NCBI GenBank assembly: GCA_963810055.1
Contig: CAWEME010000054.1
Span: 1-8,284, forward strand
DNA: 8,284 nucleotides
Origin: REEB95 sp963810055
Lineage (GTDB): Bacteria; Pseudomonadota; Alphaproteobacteria; ATCC43930; CGMCC-115725
Direction of reading: 5' to 3'
Part shown: piece by piece, positions 1-6,248 of the stretch
Numbering within the stretch: the first letter of the stretch is position 1
Layout: every line of letters begins with the position of its first letter
Program-made: the position numbers and the translations under genes
The notes under the pieces: model-generated
Database searches by the model: none
The model's input: the letters and a program-made list of their open reading frames with translations, nothing else
What the model was told of the DNA's origin: nothing

Positions 1-1
1 A

Positions 2-925
2 TTGGTATTGGCGCGCCATAACAGCAAGAACAACAATCACAAGAAGCGGTCAGATTTGCCGCCAAAAAATGGAGTAACTCCGGGCACCGGCCACGCGATC
101 AACGTGGCGTTGCTGGTGTCGATCCTGTTCGTGCTGGTGCTGGGAATATTCGGCGCCGTCTCTTTCGAGGGCCGCGGCGGACAAGCCGTCAATCCCCAAG
201 CCGCTGCGCCTGCGGCCGCTCCTCCCGGCAATCCAGCCCAGAACGCCGTCCCGGCGCAGCCGGGCCCGGGACAAAATTTTGCCACCGCCCCGATACCGCC
301 GCTCGACCAGGTGAACCCCACCGCCGGCCCGGCTTTGCTCAAAGCCGCTCAACCCGGCTATTGGGTGGAATACGCAGCCTATCTCGGACCGGATTACGCC
401 AACCAGCTGGTCAAACGTCTCGATGGCATGGGGATCAAGGCCGAAGTCGCCAGGACGCCCAGCGCCGGCGGCATGCAGTATTACAGCGTCCGTTCCGGGA
501 TCGGCAGCGATCGCGATGCTGCCGAGAACGCCGCGCTCAAGGTCAGCAATGCCCTCGACATCTTCCCGATCGTGCATCGCGACGGCCAAACCCAATTCGG
601 TGCTGCCGCCTTCAGCGTGCCCATCCCGCCCGCAGCTGGCGCAGTTCTAACATATTGGGTTCAGTTCGGTGCTTATGATATTGAAAGTTATGCACAATTA
701 TATGCCGGCAAGCTCCGCGGTACAGGCCTCGACGTCACCATCATTTCCCGCCGGCGGGCAAGTGGCCGGATGATCTATTTCGTGCGCTCGCCCCCGCTCA
801 AAACCCCGGAGGATGCCCGGGCTCTTGCCCAACACAGCCAGCAGCTGGTCGGCGGCGATACCCTGGTCGGGCAAACCATTCCAGATGGGCGCATTCCCGA
901 TTCGCCTCCTACTCAACATCTCTAA
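2..925 (+). CDS. Membrane-anchored tandem SPOR-repeat protein (5' end probably cut by window edge)
   Basis: SPOR domains bind denuded septal peptidoglycan, so a role in cell division or envelope maintenance in the periplasm is likely from the family. Visible layout in 307 residues: a basic, Asn/Lys-rich N-terminus (1-32), one membrane helix (about 33-55), a Pro/Ala-rich linker (about 60-118), then two related repeats. The first starts at Y120 (YWVEYAAYLGPDYANQL) and runs to about 193; the second starts at Y218 (YWVQFGAYDIESYAQLY) and runs to about 291. Both have the short strand, helix and second strand typical of SPOR, but the first is more diverged. Topology should be cytoplasmic N-terminus with periplasmic repeats. 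The first in-frame start is a TTG on the second base of the window and there is no in-frame ATG before the membrane segment, so the true start may lie upstream. The next gene follows after 45 bases on the same strand. I do not recognise a named homologue. Confidence 0.8.
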   Translation: MVLARHNSKNNNHKKRSDLPPKNGVTPGTGHAINVALLVSILFVLVLGIFGAVSFEGRGGQAVNPQAAAPAAAPPGNPAQNAVPAQPGPGQNFATAPIPPLDQVNPTAGPALLKAAQPGYWVEYAAYLGPDYANQLVKRLDGMGIKAEVARTPSAGGMQYYSVRSGIGSDRDAAENAALKVSNALDIFPIVHRDGQTQFGAAAFSVPIPPAAGAVLTYWVQFGAYDIESYAQLYAGKLRGTGLDVTIISRRRASGRMIYFVRSPPLKTPEDARALAQHSQQLVGGDTLVGQTIPDGRIPDSPPTQHL

Positions 926-970
926 TCGCCGCATTTGAAATTACCGGCAGCCCGGTATAGGAACGGGCGC

Positions 971-1609
971 ATGATTCTGACCCCTATTCCCAATTCGGAG
1001 CTGCCCGAGTCGCTAGCGCGTTTCAACAACTCGCTCTCATCCAACTCGTCCCGCGCCGTCTTCCGGCGCATCGCCGGTCCGGGCAATCCGGCCCGCGCTT
1101 CGGCCGGAATTGCCGTTAAGAATCACTTGGAATCCATTGATCTTATAACAAGTTTTGACATCGGCATTAAGCCGGGCGCGCCGCAACTCGACTTGTCATG
1201 GGACGGCGCGGCGTTACGCACCGAAACCGAGGCTTATGTCCTGCTGCACGAGGTGGCGCATTTCCAGCTCGCTGCGCCCGCGCGCCGCCACGCGATCGAA
1301 TTCGGCCTCGGTCCCGGCCCCGAAACCGGCGACCGGGCCCGGGCCGAGCGCGCGGCCACGTGCTTCGGCCTCGAACGCGAGCGCGAGGAAGCGATGGCCT
1401 CGCTGCTCGGCATTCTGTGGGAGACGCAACTGGGCCATCCGGCGCTGGCCTCGTTCCTGGATCAGAACTGGCTCGAGGGCGCGGCCCAGCCTCGATCGTG
1501 CCGTAGCACGGCGGCGCATTTCGAAACCGTGCTGGCGGAGCTGGCGCGCGACGGCTTCGTCACTTCCTGCGGACAACCCACCCGGACGCTCCGCCAAAGC
1601 CCGGATTAG
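971..1609 (+). CDS. Hypothetical HExxH metal-site protein with EpmC-like motif context
   Basis: A 212-residue protein of unknown function. It has a clear HExxH motif, H93-E94-V95-A96-H97 inside LLHEVAHFQ, which usually binds zinc or iron. Acidic residues at 135-140 (EREREEA), just before a hydrophobic helix ASLLGILWE, could give a third ligand. After HExxH comes an alanine/double-arginine element (A104-R105-R106), then EFGLGPGPETGD (110-121). This order resembles the elongation factor P hydroxylase family (EpmC/YfcM), where HExxH is followed by A-x-x-R-R and then an FG and GRD-like stretch. The resemblance is from memory and partial, so no function is assigned. I prefer the ATG at 971 because AGGAA at 959-963 sits seven bases before it. 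A TTG at 935 in the same frame would add 12 residues but has no clear ribosome site. No signal peptide is seen, so it is probably cytoplasmic. It may be cotranscribed with the SPOR gene. Confidence 0.75.
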   Translation: MILTPIPNSELPESLARFNNSLSSNSSRAVFRRIAGPGNPARASAGIAVKNHLESIDLITSFDIGIKPGAPQLDLSWDGAALRTETEAYVLLHEVAHFQLAAPARRHAIEFGLGPGPETGDRARAERAATCFGLEREREEAMASLLGILWETQLGHPALASFLDQNWLEGAAQPRSCRSTAAHFETVLAELARDGFVTSCGQPTRTLRQSPD

Positions 1610-1830
1610 GCCAGGTTGGGATCCGCCGGATATGTCGCGTTGATGATGTGGATCGCCAGCACGCGCTGCAACGGTGTGAGCTTGCGGCGCTTGAGCAGAC
1701 GCGCGATCAATGAGGCGCGCGCTTCGGCGGCAACCGCCTGGACCGGGCGCCGTGCCACCCGCGGCACCGACCAGGGCAGCCAGAAAGGATTGAGACGGGC
1801 GCTGATTCCATTGTTTTGCGAAATCGACAT
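1606..1830 (-). CDS. Small basic hypothetical protein
   Basis: A 74-residue protein I do not recognise. It is strongly basic, with arginines through residues 24-49, a helix-prone middle (VQAVAAEARASLIARLLKRR) and a second possible helix LTPLQRVLAIHII. There is no membrane helix or signal peptide. Support for a real gene is a purine-rich ribosome site, AAAGG, nine bases or so before the ATG at 1830, a position that fills the gap between two genes neatly, and a divergent control region upstream. Its TAA stop overlaps the TAG of the upstream plus-strand gene by four bases (1606-1609). The basic character would fit nucleic-acid or ribosome association, but that is only a guess. Confidence 0.6.
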   Translation of the reverse strand: MSISQNNGISARLNPFWLPWSVPRVARRPVQAVAAEARASLIARLLKRRKLTPLQRVLAIHIINATYPADPNLA

Positions 1831-1852
1831 CGGTTTCTACCTTTGCTTGAAA

Positions 1853-1877
1853 ACCCTGAGGGTCCGATTCGCGAATC
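1853..1877. promoter_or_regulatory. Two adjacent palindromes with paired GANTC sites
   Basis: Between the divergent genes at 1830 and 1935 lie two adjacent palindromes. The first is ACCCT-G-AGGGT (1853-1863). The second is a perfect 12-base palindrome, GATTCGCGAATC (1866-1877). The second contains two GANTC sites, GATTC and GAATC, the target of the alphaproteobacterial CcrM adenine methylase. Either palindrome could be an operator for a dimeric regulator. I could not place convincing -35/-10 hexamers for either gene, so the role is inferred from position and symmetry. Confidence 0.4.
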
Positions 1878-1888
1878 CTGGCGCCGGT

Positions 1889-1908
1889 ATGGTTAATTAA
1901 TCGTTAGC
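1889..1908 (-). promoter_or_regulatory. CtrA-like binding box
   Basis: On the minus strand this reads CTAA-N7-TTAAC followed by CAT. The CtrA consensus is TTAA-N7-TTAAC, so only one base of the first half-site differs, and the second half-site extends to TTAACCAT. It lies in the divergent intergenic region, about 27-46 bases before the ATG at 1935 and 59-78 bases before the ATG at 1830, next to two GANTC sites. CtrA and CcrM act together in the alphaproteobacterial cell cycle. Binding is inferred from sequence only. Confidence 0.4.
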
Positions 1909-1934
1909 GCCTTAGGGCGGCGCGGGAGAACGCC

Positions 1935-2861
1935 ATGACCAGCCTCGAAAATACCCAAAAAATCGCCTTTCTCGGCATTGGCCTCATGGGCGCGCCCATG
2001 GCCAGAAACCTCATAGCCGGCGGCCTCAAAGTGACGGTCTGGAACCGCGACTTCGCCAAGGCCCAGGCGCTGGCGGCCGCGGGAGCGAAACTGGCGCCCT
2101 CGCCCGCCGTGGCGGCCAAGGGCGCCGGTACGGTCATCACCATGCTGGCCAACGGCCCGGCAGTGGAGAAGGTCATGTTCGGAGCTGACGGTGCGGCTGG
2201 GGTATTGAACGAAGGCACTCTTGTAATTGACATGAGTTCATCGCCGCCCGAGATGGCGCGCGACCACGCCAAGAGACTCGCGAGCAAAGGCGTCGATTAT
2301 CTCGATGCGCCGGTTTCGGGCGGCACGGTGGGTGCGGCCGAAGGCAAGCTCGCCATCATGGTTGGCGGCGAGTCGCGCGTGTTCGAGCGCGCCCTGCCGG
2401 TTTTTACGCAACTCGGAACTCCGACCCTGGTCGGGCCCGTGGGCACGGGCCAACTCGCCAAGCTGTGTAACCAAGCGATCGTTGCCATAACCATTGGCGC
2501 GGTGGCCGAGGCGCTGCTGCTGGCGGCGGCGGGCGGCGCCGATCCGGCGGCGGTGCGGCAGGCCATCATGGGCGGATTCGCCGGGAGTCGTATCTTAACA
2601 GTGCACGGCAATAGAATGATTTTACGGGATTTTATGCCAGGCGGCCCCGCCGCTATCCAGGTCAAGGATTGTGAGACCATCGTCGCCGCGGCCAAGGCGG
2701 CGAAGCTCTCTTTGCCCTTTGCCGAAACCGCCCTGGGGTTGTTCCGGGACCTGGTGGCGCATGGCGGCGCGCGCTACGACCACAGCGCCCTGCTGTTGGA
2801 ACTGGAGCGCCGCAATGCCCCGGCGCGGGTGGGCCAAGCGCCGGATAAACTCCCCGTCTAG
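1935..2861 (+). CDS. NAD(P)-dependent beta-hydroxyacid dehydrogenase (3-hydroxyisobutyrate / tartronate-semialdehyde reductase family)
   Basis: Members of this family oxidise 3-hydroxyisobutyrate (valine breakdown) or reduce 2-hydroxy-3-oxopropionate (tartronate semialdehyde) to D-glycerate. All expected elements are visible in 308 residues: the Rossmann loop GIGLMGAPMA (14-23), the substrate loop DAPVSGG (124-130), the catalytic lysine region GTGQLAKLCNQ with K176 and N179, and the C-terminal QVKD with K244/D245. N32 and R33 in VWNRD after the second strand suggest NADP(H) preference, as in many tartronate-semialdehyde reductases. Length is normal. The ATG is supported by GGGAGA at 1924-1929, five bases upstream. 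A control region with palindromes and a CtrA-like box precedes it. Its TAG stop shares CTAG with the stop of the convergent dehydrogenase. The family call is firm and the substrate is not. Confidence 0.93.
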   Translation: MTSLENTQKIAFLGIGLMGAPMARNLIAGGLKVTVWNRDFAKAQALAAAGAKLAPSPAVAAKGAGTVITMLANGPAVEKVMFGADGAAGVLNEGTLVIDMSSSPPEMARDHAKRLASKGVDYLDAPVSGGTVGAAEGKLAIMVGGESRVFERALPVFTQLGTPTLVGPVGTGQLAKLCNQAIVAITIGAVAEALLLAAAGGADPAAVRQAIMGGFAGSRILTVHGNRMILRDFMPGGPAAIQVKDCETIVAAAKAAKLSLPFAETALGLFRDLVAHGGARYDHSALLLELERRNAPARVGQAPDKLPV

Positions 2862-3796
2862 ACGACGGGTGTCAGCAACGGCTTTCCGGCATAAAACGCG
2901 GCCAGATTGTCGAGCATGAGCTGGCCCATGGCGCGGCGCGTGGCATGGGTGGCGCTGCCGATATGCGGCAGCAGCACCACGTTGTCGAGCTTCAGCAGAG
3001 CCTCGGGCACGCGCGGCTCGTCGGCGAACACGTCGAGCCCGGCGCCGCGCAGATTGCCTTCCACCAGAGCCTTGACCATAGCCGGCTCATCGACCACCGA
3101 GCCGCGCGCGATGTTGACGATGGCGCCCTTCTTGCCCAGCGCGGCGATTATCTTTTCATTGACCAGATTGCGTGTCGCCGCGCCCCCGGGACAGGAGATC
3201 ATCAGGTAATCCACGTCCTTCGCCATGGCTTCGAGATCGGCATAATAGCGATAGGCCACGCCCGGCCTCTGGCGCGGGCCGTGATAGACGATCTTGACCC
3301 CCATCGCCTCGGCGCGCTTGGCGACGGCCAAGCCGATGCGGCCCAGCCCCAGCACGCCCATGGTCGAGCCGCCCAGCTTGGTGGCGAGCGGCATGGCGCC
3401 CTGCGCCGCCCATTTGCCTTCGCGCACATAGCGGTCGGCTTGCGGAATTCGCCGCGCCACGCCGAGGAGGAGCGCGACGGCGATATCGGCCACGTCGTCG
3501 GTCAGCACGTCGGGCGCGTTGGTGACGCGGATGCCGCGCGCCTTGGCGGCGGCGAGATCGACATGGTCCACGCCCACGCTCATGCAGGCGATGATCTTGA
3601 GCTTGGGCAGCGCGTCAATCAGCTCGGCGTTGATCGCGCCGCCGAAGGTGGTGAGGGCCTGTGCCTTGTCCTTCAGCCCGGCGAGAAAGGCCTTTCGGTC
3701 CCGCGCCTCGAACAGGCGGTGCACGGTATAGGCGGCCTCAAGCTCCTGCCAAACCGGCTGATAGAGCGGCGTCGCGGCGATGACATCGGGTTTCAT
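2858..3796 (-). CDS. D-2-hydroxyacid dehydrogenase (glyoxylate/hydroxypyruvate reductase type)
   Basis: A cytoplasmic NAD(P)-dependent enzyme that interconverts 2-oxoacids and D-2-hydroxyacids; close relatives reduce glyoxylate, hydroxypyruvate or 2-ketogluconate. From the ATG at 3796 it has 312 residues, normal for the family. The N-terminal substrate domain includes MSVGVDHVDL, followed by the Rossmann motif GLGRIG (about 149-154) in the cofactor domain. The catalytic triad is complete: R231 in NIARGSVVDE, E260 in DVFADEP, and H278 in LLPHIGSAT. Instead of the usual Asp after the second strand there is YHGPRQRP, which favours NADP(H). A TTG at 3814 in the same frame would add six residues but has no ribosome site, so the ATG is preferred, though its own site is also poor. 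The acyl-CoA synthetase gene is upstream on the same strand (88-base gap), so cotranscription is possible. Confidence 0.93.
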   Translation of the reverse strand: MKPDVIAATPLYQPVWQELEAAYTVHRLFEARDRKAFLAGLKDKAQALTTFGGAINAELIDALPKLKIIACMSVGVDHVDLAAAKARGIRVTNAPDVLTDDVADIAVALLLGVARRIPQADRYVREGKWAAQGAMPLATKLGGSTMGVLGLGRIGLAVAKRAEAMGVKIVYHGPRQRPGVAYRYYADLEAMAKDVDYLMISCPGGAATRNLVNEKIIAALGKKGAIVNIARGSVVDEPAMVKALVEGNLRGAGLDVFADEPRVPEALLKLDNVVLLPHIGSATHATRRAMGQLMLDNLAAFYAGKPLLTPVV

Positions 3797-3831
3797 CGCC
3801 TTGTTTTGCCTCAAGGCGCGGTCGAATGTAA

Positions 3832-3862
3832 ACCGCTCCCTTGTGGCGGGTGCCGGAGCGGT
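3832..3862 (-). terminator. Hairpin between acyl-CoA synthetase and dehydrogenase genes
   Basis: A perfect 8-base inverted repeat, ACCGCTCC (3832-3839) and GGAGCGGT (3855-3862), encloses a 15-base loop. It lies just past the stop of the acyl-CoA synthetase gene and before the start of the dehydrogenase gene. On the minus strand the stem is followed by TTACATT, a weak T-rich tail. It could end or attenuate transcription between the two genes, or be a structure in a shared mRNA. Confidence 0.35.
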
Positions 3863-3883
3863 CCCACCCCTTGCCCACCCCAG

Positions 3884-5518
3884 CTAGTCTTTTACGCTCT
3901 TGGCCTGCTGGCGCAGCACGAATTTCTGGATCTTGCCGGTCGAGGTTTTGGGCAAAGGGCCGAAAACGACGGTGCGCGGCACCTTGAAATGGGCGAGGTT
4001 GTCGCGGCAGAAGGCGATGATGTCCTCGGCCTTGGCCGAGCTTCCGGGTTTCAGCGTGACGAAGGCGCAAGGGGTCTCGCCCCAGGTCTCGTCGGGCCGC
4101 GCCACCACCGCCGCCTCCATCACCGCCGGATGCTTGTAGAGCGCCTCCTCCACTTCGAGCGACGAGATGTTTTCGCCGCCGGAAATGATGATGTCCTTGG
4201 CGCGGTCCTTGACCTCGATATAGCCGTCGGGATGGACGACGCCCAGATCGCCGGTGTGGAACCAGCCGCCGGCGAAAGCCGCTTCGGTCGTCTTGGGGTT
4301 CTTGAGATAGCCCTTCATCACCGTGTTGGCGCTGAGCAGCAGCTCGCCGATGGTGACGCCGTCGGCGGGCACGTCGCGCAAAGTCCGGGGATCGGCGACG
4401 CGCACGGCGGCCAGCGTGTGCACCGCCACGCCTTGGAGCGCCATCTTGGCCGCGCGCTCCTCGAGGGGAAGCGCAGCCCACGCCTCTTGCGGGAAGCAGA
4501 TCGTCGCCGGGCCGTAGGATTCGGTGAGGCCGTAGCCATGCGTCACCTCGAAGCCCAGCTTTTCCATGTTGACGATGACGGTCGAAGGCGGCGCCGCGCC
4601 CCCGGTCATCACCTTGACCGGATGATCGAACCGGCGCTTGGCCGCCTCGGGCGCGTAGGCGAGCATGTTGAGGACGATGGGCGCGCCGCAGAGATGGGTG
4701 ACGCGATGTTTTTCAATGAACGAGAAGATCGCCGCCGGATCGATGCGCCTGAGGCAGACATGCGTGCCGGCAGCGCCGGTCACGGCCCAGGTGTAGCACC
4801 AGCCGTTGCAATGGAACATCGGCAGCGTCCACAGATAGGTCGATTGCGGCGTCAGCCCGAAATACATGATGTCGCCGAGCGCGTTCAGATAAGCGCCGCG
4901 GTGGTGATAGACCACGCCCTTGGGATCGCCGGTGGTGCCGGAGGTGTAATTGAGCGAGATCGCATCCCATTCATCCCCGGGCATGTGCCAGGGGGCTTGC
5001 GGATCGCCCGCCGCGATGAACCGCTCGTAATCCATCTCGCCCAATAATTCGCCGCCCGCGTAAAGCGGGTCGTCGATGTCGATCACCAGCGGCTTGCGCT
5101 CGCAAAGCCTGAGCGCCTCCTTGATGGTGGCCGAGAATTCGCGGTCCGTGATCAAGATTTTGGTCTCGGCATGGCCCAGGATGAAGGCGATCGAACGCGC
5201 GTCGAGCCGGTAATTGAGCGCGTTCAGCACCGCCCCCGCCATGGCCACGCCGTAATGCGCCTCGAGCATGGCGGGCACGTTGGGCGCCATCAGCGAGACG
5301 GTGTCGTTCTTGCCCACCCCGTGTTGCCGCAGCGCGTCGGCCAGCCGGCGGCAGCGGGCGTAGAATTCGGCATAGGTCAAGCGGCGTTCGCCGTGGATGA
5401 CCGCGGGTTTTTCGGGATAGATTGCGGCCGAACGGGCGAGAAAGCTCAGCGGCGACAGGGAAGCGTAATTGGCCCGGCCGCGCGCCAGATGGGTTTCGTC
5501 GTAGATGCCCGATGTCAT
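3884..5518 (-). CDS. AMP-forming acyl-CoA synthetase
   Basis: An ANL-superfamily ligase that activates a carboxylic acid with ATP to an acyl-AMP and then transfers it to CoA. At 544 residues it is full length. Motifs in order: the phosphate-binding loop YTSGTTGDPKG (191-201), PMFHCNGWCYTW (about 233-245), GYGLTES with T332/E333, WFHTGD ending in D424, the hinge region DRAKDIIISGGENIS, and the C-terminal catalytic lysine K529 in PKTSTGKIQKF. The MFHCNGW and THVCLR elements place it near the medium-chain fatty acyl / methylmercaptopropionate-CoA ligase (DmdB) and plant acyl-activating enzyme group, but the acid cannot be named from sequence. No membrane segment is present. The ATG at 5518 is preceded by GGGGAC about five bases upstream. 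It is divergent from the FrnE-like gene, with only 62 bases between the start codons. Confidence 0.93.
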   Translation of the reverse strand: MTSGIYDETHLARGRANYASLSPLSFLARSAAIYPEKPAVIHGERRLTYAEFYARCRRLADALRQHGVGKNDTVSLMAPNVPAMLEAHYGVAMAGAVLNALNYRLDARSIAFILGHAETKILITDREFSATIKEALRLCERKPLVIDIDDPLYAGGELLGEMDYERFIAAGDPQAPWHMPGDEWDAISLNYTSGTTGDPKGVVYHHRGAYLNALGDIMYFGLTPQSTYLWTLPMFHCNGWCYTWAVTGAAGTHVCLRRIDPAAIFSFIEKHRVTHLCGAPIVLNMLAYAPEAAKRRFDHPVKVMTGGAAPPSTVIVNMEKLGFEVTHGYGLTESYGPATICFPQEAWAALPLEERAAKMALQGVAVHTLAAVRVADPRTLRDVPADGVTIGELLLSANTVMKGYLKNPKTTEAAFAGGWFHTGDLGVVHPDGYIEVKDRAKDIIISGGENISSLEVEEALYKHPAVMEAAVVARPDETWGETPCAFVTLKPGSSAKAEDIIAFCRDNLAHFKVPRTVVFGPLPKTSTGKIQKFVLRQQAKSVKD

Positions 5519-5534
5519 TCCGTCCCCGGTCTTA

Positions 5535-5562
5535 ACCTTAAGCGCGTCCCCGGCAGGGTCAA
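5535..5562 (-). promoter_or_regulatory. Candidate promoter for the acyl-CoA synthetase gene
   Basis: Read on the minus strand, TTGACC (5557-5562, five of six bases of the -35 consensus) is followed after 16 bases by TAAGGT (5535-5540), which keeps the key T, A and final T of a -10 box. The start codon at 5518 lies 16 bases beyond the -10. The region also holds CTTAA-CC-TTAAG (5531-5542), a short inverted repeat. The -10 match is modest. Confidence 0.4.
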
Positions 5563-5565
5563 CCG

Positions 5566-5574
5566 TGCTATAAT
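5566..5574 (+). promoter_or_regulatory. Extended -10 promoter of the FrnE-like gene
   Basis: TGCTATAAT is a perfect extended -10 element (TGnTATAAT). No good -35 is seen, which is normal for this class. Transcription usually starts about seven bases after the -10, which is base 5581, the A of the start ATG. No Shine-Dalgarno sequence is present, so the mRNA is predicted to be leaderless. Confidence 0.65.
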
Positions 5575-5580
5575 GTTTCG

Positions 5581-6225
5581 ATGCACATCGACATCGTCTC
5601 CGACGTCGTCTGCCCCTGGTGCTTCATCGGCAAGCGCCGGCTCGAAGCCGCGCTGGCGCAGCGCCCGGGCCTTTCCGCCGACATCACCTGGCGGCCCTTC
5701 CAGCTCAACCCCGACATGCCCCCCGGCGGCATGGCGCGCGCCGATTATCTCGCCGCCAAATTCGGCGGCCGCGCCCACGCGCAACGCATCAACCAGACCA
5801 TCGTCAACGCCGGCAAATCGGCCGGCATTCCCTTCGCCTTCGACAAGGTGCAGCGCACGCCCAACACCCTCGACGCCCACCGGCTCATCCGGTTCGCAGA
5901 CAGTCACGGCGCCGCCAACGAGGTGGTCGACCGGCTGTTCTCGGGCTATTTCATCGAGGGCTTGGATATCGGCGACCGCGACGTGCTCGCCTCGATCGCC
6001 CGGCAATCCGGGCTCGATGCCGCTGAGGCGATGAAATTCCTCGAAAGCGACAGCCAGCGCGCCGAGGTGCTGGCCGACGATGCCGGCGCGCGCCGTCTCG
6101 GCATCAACGCGGTGCCGTGCTTCATCTTCGCCGGGCAATACGCCATCTCCGGCGCGCAGGAGCCGCAATTCTTCTTCCCGGTGTTCGACCTGGTCCAGAA
6201 CGGCGGCGAACGCGCGGCCGTATGA
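5581..6225 (+). CDS. FrnE-like DsbA-family thiol oxidoreductase
   Basis: A cytoplasmic thioredoxin-fold protein of the FrnE / 2-hydroxychromene-2-carboxylate isomerase branch of the DsbA family; relatives act as disulfide isomerases or oxidoreductases and some contribute to oxidative stress tolerance. The active site C11-P12-W13-C14 lies at the start of the first helix, right after the strand IDIVSDVV. The inserted helical domain contains the family element WRPFQLNPDMP (37-47) and the conserved DAHRL stretch. The cis-proline loop is AVPCF with P179, followed by SGAQEP, the usual end signature. There is no signal peptide. Length (214 residues) is normal. The start is the ATG at 5581, which coincides with the predicted transcription start. 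The stop is 12 bases from the stop of the convergent slipin gene. Confidence 0.92.
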   Translation: MHIDIVSDVVCPWCFIGKRRLEAALAQRPGLSADITWRPFQLNPDMPPGGMARADYLAAKFGGRAHAQRINQTIVNAGKSAGIPFAFDKVQRTPNTLDAHRLIRFADSHGAANEVVDRLFSGYFIEGLDIGDRDVLASIARQSGLDAAEAMKFLESDSQRAEVLADDAGARRLGINAVPCFIFAGQYAISGAQEPQFFFPVFDLVQNGGERAAV

Positions 6226-6229
6226 GGCG

Positions 6230-6248
6230 CGCCCGATCTAGGGCGTTT
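6230..6248 (+). terminator. Short hairpin with T tail after the FrnE-like gene
   Basis: CGCCC (6230-6234), loop GATCTA, GGGCG (6241-6245), then TTT, placed five bases after the TGA stop. The five-base stem and three-T tail make it a weak intrinsic terminator at best. The stop codon of the convergent slipin gene lies in the loop. Confidence 0.35.

Noticed and set aside
1155..1643. Alternative 162-codon frame within the HExxH gene
   Set aside because: Extremely Arg/Ala/Ser-rich shadow composition; the HExxH frame has the ribosome site and motif.
2945..5047. 700-codon open frame on the plus strand
   Set aside because: It lies antisense to the hydroxyacid dehydrogenase and acyl-CoA synthetase genes, which have full catalytic motifs. 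The product is His/Arg/Gly-rich with no domain, as expected for a shadow frame in GC-rich DNA.
5171..6034. 287-codon plus-strand open frame across the divergent promoters
   Set aside because: It crosses the promoter region, is antisense to the acyl-CoA synthetase and out of frame with the FrnE-like gene, with a Ser/Pro/Arg-rich shadow composition.
5515..6168. 217-codon minus-strand open frame opposite the FrnE-like gene
   Set aside because: The plus-strand gene has the CPWC site, cis-proline loop and end signature; the reverse frame shows no family features.
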